Source: Tannerellaceae bacterium (lineage in GTDB: Bacteria; Bacteroidota; Bacteroidia; Bacteroidales; Tannerellaceae). From it: a stretch of 8,892 nucleotides of DNA. The stretch is taken from positions 1 to 8,892 of the forward strand of contig JAITHO010000096.1 in NCBI GenBank assembly GCA_031279915.1. Reading direction: 5' to 3'. A model generated the notes under the pieces. That model did not search any database, was not told the origin of the DNA, and was given only the letters and a program-made list of their open reading frames with translations. Each line of letters opens with the position of its first letter. Position 1 is the first letter of the stretch. Below, one piece after another: positions 6,358 to 8,892 of the stretch. A program made the translations under genes and the position numbers.

Positions 6358-6768
6358 GGAATACACGAACCTCTTTGCCTCCGGAAATTTTCCGCAAGGA
6401 ATATAGAAACCTATTTTCCTCCAGAAAAATTTCCGCAAGGAATACCGGAACCTTTTTTCCGCCAGAAAAATTTCCGTAAGGAATATAGGAACCTATTTTC
6501 CTCCAGAAAATTTTCCGCAAGGAATATAGGAACCTTTTTTCCTCCAGAAAAATTTCCGCAAGGAATATAGGAACCTCTTTTTCGTCCGGAAATTTTCCGC
6601 AAGGAATACAGGAACCTCTTTTTCGCCAGAAAATTTTCCGCAAGGAATATAGGAACCTCTTTTCCTTCCGGAAATTTTCCGCAAGGAATATAGGAACCTC
6701 TTTTTCGTCAGAAAAATTTCCGCAAGGGATATAGGAACCTCTTTTCCTTCCGGAAACTTTTCCTGCAA
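6358..6768. repeat. Tandem array of ten 41-bp units
   Basis: Ten head-to-tail copies begin with GGAATA (or GGGATA) at 6358, 6398, 6439, 6480, 6521, 6562, 6603, 6644, 6685 and 6726. All periods are 41 bp except the first (40 bp); the last copy is degenerate, with two extra bases near its end. The plus-strand consensus runs GGAATATAGGAACCT, a T/C-rich stretch, a variable TCG/CCT block, C(C/A)GGAAATTTTCCG and CAA. Conserved parts are GGAATA, GGAACCT and TTTCCGCAA; changes cluster at unit positions 7-8, 16, 21-28 and 31-32. Each copy holds a near-palindrome (CGGAAATTTTCCG) and TTCC-GCAA-GGAA across the unit junction. Adjacent copies differ at only a few positions. The array sits 41 bp after the recQ stop. 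It is not a CRISPR, because there are no unique spacers. On the minus strand no frame contains a stop through the array, but there is no ATG, and I do not call a protein. Confidence 0.93.
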
Positions 6769-6809
6769 TCGAGGTTTGAGGGCTAAATGGCTGGGAGGAT
6801 TGCGGGAGC
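6769..6809. other. Spacer between recQ stop and repeat array; nothing recognised
   Basis: These 41 unique bases separate the recQ stop codon from the last repeat copy. I see no stem followed by a T-tract, so recQ transcription is not obviously terminated here. The spacer happens to equal the repeat period, but it does not share the repeat sequence. Confidence 0.5.
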
Positions 6810-8636
6810 TTAGCTGTCGAGCCCGAGGCTCTTGCGGATTTCGCCTATGAAGGCGGCGCCGTACTTGTGGAGCTTAACGGCTCCTACGCCGCGCACTTCG
6901 GTGAAATCGTCCAAAGAGAGGGGTTTGCGCTGGGCCATGTCGTGCAGGGAGGCGTCGGAGAAGATGATGTATGGCGGAACGTTTTCCTCGCGGGCTATGG
7001 ATCGGCGAAGGGTGCGCAGGGCTTCGACGAGGGAGGCGTCGGCGGAGGCTGGCTCAGAGGCGGTGCGTGCTGCGGAGGCTTTGCTTTTCTTCTCTTTGGC
7101 AGATGGTCGGGCGGGCTCGGGATCGCGGATGACGGCTAAGAGGGCCTGCGCTTCGCCCTGGAGCACGCGGCGTCCGGCGGGAGTGACTTTGAGGGTAGGG
7201 GAGCCGTGGTAGTCGATCTCAAGGTAGCCAAGCTGTATCATCTGGTAAATATATTCCTGCCAGGAGCGGTAGGGGAGGTCGCGGCCTGCGCCGTAGGTTT
7301 TTAGCAGGTGATAGCCTTCGGCAATGAGCTCGGCGCGCGAGGAGGCCCTCAGTATGTCGATCAGCATCCTGAGGCCGATTCGTTCGCCGGCTCGCAGGAT
7401 GGCGCTAAGGGCTTTTTGTACGAGTATGCTGCCGTCGAAGCGGCTGGTGGGGTTAAGGCAAACGTCGCAGTTGCCGCAGTCGTGCTCGGAGGCTTCGCCA
7501 AAATAGTTTAGGAGGATGCGTCGGCGGCATACGTCGGCTTCGCAAAATCTTTGCATCAGCGAGAGCTTGTCGAGGTTAACATCGCTCTGCCCGCTGTCCT
7601 CGGCAAAGCGTTTGAGCATCATCAGATCGGCCAGGGAATAGAACATGAGCGTGTGGCTCGGCAATCCGTCGCGCCCGGCCCGTCCTATCTCTTGGTAGTA
7701 ATTTTCTATGCTTCCGGGCATGTTGTAGTGGATTACGTATCGCACGTTGCTTTTGTCGATGCCCATGCCGAAGGCTATGGTTGCGCAAACGAGGTCGATG
7801 CGATCGTTGATAAAGTCATCTTGTGTGCGCGATCGTTCGGGGTTAGGCAATCCTGCGTGATATGGTGCGGCGCTGATTCCGGAGGCTCGTAATTCTGCGG
7901 CGAGGCTCTCGGTATCGGCTCGCTTGGTGCAGTAAATAATTCCGCTCTGGCCGGGAAGGCTGCGGATGATCTTCAGGATGTAGGCCAGCTTCTCCTTTTT
8001 TCCGTAGCCGCGCAGCACGGCGAGCGAGAGGTTAGGCCTATCGAATGATGCTATGAAGATCTGCGGATTGCTTAGCCGCAATTGCTCGACGACGTCGATG
8101 CGGGTCATCTTGTCGGCCGTAGCGGTGAGGGCGATGACCGGCGTCGCGGGGAATCTCTCCTTCAAAACGGCAAGCTGCGCATATTCCGGACGGAAGTCGT
8201 GCCCCCATCGCGAGATGCAATGCGCCTCGTCGATGGCTATCAGCGATACCTTTATGTTGGCAAGCAATCCGTTTAACTCGGCCTGTATTCCTTCCGGAGA
8301 TATGTATAGGAGCTTGATGTGTCCAAGCAGACAATGGCGGCGGATCTCCGAACGCTCGTCGTCGGGCAGCGAACTGTTTAGGGATGCCGCCGGCACTCCG
8401 TTAGCCTTCAGGCTTTCCACCTGATCCTTCATCAGCGCGATGAGAGGGGAAACGACTATTGCCGTGCCCTCAAGGTAGAGCGCCGGAAGCTGAAAGCAAA
8501 CGGATTTGCCGCCTCCCGTAGGCATCAGAGCCAGCACGTCTTTTCCTTCGACTACCTCGCGGATGATCTCCCCCTGAAGCGGTCTGAATGAATCGAAGCC
8601 GAAGTATTGCTTGAGTAAGGGCAAAAGGGATTGCAT
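6810..8636 (-). CDS. recQ: ATP-dependent DNA helicase RecQ
   Basis: A 608-residue RecQ, nearly the same length as the E. coli enzyme (609-610). It is a 3'-to-5' DNA helicase acting in recombination repair and stalled-fork processing. Visible in order: motif 0 FGFDSFRPLQ (12-21); Walker A PTGGGKS (39-45, Lys44); DEAH (136-139) followed by the RecQ aromatic loop ISRWGHDFRPEY (141-152); TATA (171-174); motif V FGMGIDKSNVRYVIHYNMP; motif VI QEIGRAGRDG (315-324); the RecQ-Ct zinc module with Cys370, Cys387, Cys390 and Cys393; a winged-helix region (about 400-500); a Lys/Ala/Ser-rich linker (about 505-532); and a C-terminal HRDC domain (about 534-605). The ATG at 8636 places motif 0 as usual. One base separates it from the response-regulator stop codon, so it is very likely translated from the same message. 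No residue expected for activity is missing. Confidence 0.97.
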   Translation of the reverse strand: MQSLLPLLKQYFGFDSFRPLQGEIIREVVEGKDVLALMPTGGGKSVCFQLPALYLEGTAIVVSPLIALMKDQVESLKANGVPAASLNSSLPDDERSEIRRHCLLGHIKLLYISPEGIQAELNGLLANIKVSLIAIDEAHCISRWGHDFRPEYAQLAVLKERFPATPVIALTATADKMTRIDVVEQLRLSNPQIFIASFDRPNLSLAVLRGYGKKEKLAYILKIIRSLPGQSGIIYCTKRADTESLAAELRASGISAAPYHAGLPNPERSRTQDDFINDRIDLVCATIAFGMGIDKSNVRYVIHYNMPGSIENYYQEIGRAGRDGLPSHTLMFYSLADLMMLKRFAEDSGQSDVNLDKLSLMQRFCEADVCRRRILLNYFGEASEHDCGNCDVCLNPTSRFDGSILVQKALSAILRAGERIGLRMLIDILRASSRAELIAEGYHLLKTYGAGRDLPYRSWQEYIYQMIQLGYLEIDYHGSPTLKVTPAGRRVLQGEAQALLAVIRDPEPARPSAKEKKSKASAARTASEPASADASLVEALRTLRRSIAREENVPPYIIFSDASLHDMAQRKPLSLDDFTEVRGVGAVKLHKYGAAFIGEIRKSLGLDS

Positions 8637-8637
8637 C

Positions 8638-8892
8638 CTACACGAGCTTCTGTTCCAGCGCCACTCTTACCAGCTCGGCGGTATTGTGCACATCAAGCTT
8701 CAGCATAAGATTTTTGCGATAGCTTTTGATTGTTTCGAATCCAAGGAACATGGCGGCTGCTATCTCGTTGTTCGATAGTCCGGCAACTATATGCCCCAGC
8801 AGCTCTGTTTCGCGCCTGGAGAGGCGCACCGGATGCGGTTCGCTGCGCCTCTTCATCAGTACGTCGGCCTCGTCGCAGAGGTATTGCTCTCC
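8638..8892 (-). CDS. NarL/FixJ-type response regulator, C-terminal part (5' end off window)
   Basis: The frame is open to the right edge, so only the last 84 codons are present. An internal ATG at 8856 would give 72 residues, but the 12 codons before it (GEQYLCDEADVL) look like the end of a receiver domain and its linker, so I treat the gene as truncated by the window. The rest is a LuxR-type helix-turn-helix: LSRRETELLGHIVAGLSNNEIA (scaffold and first helix), then the recognition helix near FETIKSYRKNLMLKLDVHNTAELV. Such proteins bind DNA as dimers after phosphorylation by HisKA_3 kinases. The scaffold residues (the E of RRE, the G of AGLSNNEIA, the IKSYRKN segment with the usual V-H replaced) are in place. 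It ends one base before recQ, and the two are probably an operon. The kinase at 3958-5865 on the same strand is a candidate partner. Confidence 0.88.
   Translation of the reverse strand, partial: GEQYLCDEADVLMKRRSEPHPVRLSRRETELLGHIVAGLSNNEIAAAMFLGFETIKSYRKNLMLKLDVHNTAELVRVALEQKLV

Noticed and set aside
6284..6643. Minus-strand open frame of 119 codons (and companions 6411-6602 and 6493-6768) over the repeats
   Set aside because: The open frames follow from a stop-free 41-bp unit, begin at TTG codons that recur in the units, and run through a terminator-like hairpin. No ATG or upstream signal supports translation.
6358..6768. CRISPR array
   Set aside because: The whole 41-bp unit is repeated with scattered substitutions. 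There are no unique spacers alternating with an invariant repeat, and no cas genes nearby.
7551..7892. Plus-strand open frames inside recQ and the kinase gene (for example 7551-7892 and 4933-5316)
   Set aside because: They are antisense to long, well-supported genes with complete motifs, and their translations show no recognisable domain.
8638..8856. Complete stand-alone 72-aa LuxR-type regulator
   Set aside because: The frame continues without a stop to the window edge, and the extra codons resemble a receiver-to-HTH linker, so truncation by the window is more likely than a single-domain protein.

Overview
This window looks like a chromosomal segment from a member of the Bacteroidota, most likely Bacteroidales. 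The reasons are: (i) a promoter-like box reading TATCTTTG on the minus strand, which fits the Bacteroidetes -7 consensus TAnnTTTG; (ii) weak or absent Shine-Dalgarno sequences, with A/T-rich leaders before starts; (iii) a DUF2520 / KdsC-like phosphatase / Maf gene run of the kind common in that group; and (iv) a histidine kinase with N-terminal TPRs and a signal peptide. The assignment is an inference and rests on no database search.

Plus strand, 1-3927. A 5'-truncated gene of unknown function with a very acidic C-terminal tail comes first. A compact set of four genes follows: a Rossmann/DUF2520 protein, a KdsC-like HAD phosphatase, a Maf-type nucleotide pyrophosphatase and a ComB-family phosphatase. 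These four overlap or nearly touch (8 bp overlap, 31 bp overlap, 3 bp gap) and are probably one operon. All four look like small metabolic or house-cleaning enzymes. Their shared transcription does not by itself define a pathway.

Minus strand, 3958-8892. The strands converge at about 3928-3957, where a small hairpin may end both transcripts. Read in the direction of transcription from the right edge, the order is: the C-terminal part of a NarL/LuxR-type response regulator (runs off the window); recQ, one base after it; a 10-copy tandem array of a 41-bp unit; a terminator-like hairpin; a Bacteroidetes-type promoter; a 78-aa charged protein of unknown function; a short intergenic region rich in inverted repeats; and a membrane TPR histidine kinase of the HisKA_3 class with a TTG start. 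The kinase and the regulator are of matching types (HisKA_3 with NarL/LuxR), so they may be partners even though recQ and the array lie between them.

The least ordinary part is 6196-6809, a 614-bp stretch with no convincing protein gene. It holds the 41-bp array (6358-6768), the hairpin (6297-6322) and the promoter (6272-6303). The array lies directly downstream of recQ and upstream of the hairpin, so it would be carried as a long structured 3' UTR of the recQ message if transcription continues. It is stop-free in all three minus-strand frames, but I do not think it encodes a protein. I see no phage, transposase, CRISPR or defence genes, and no tRNA or rRNA. Most of the window is ordinary chromosome.
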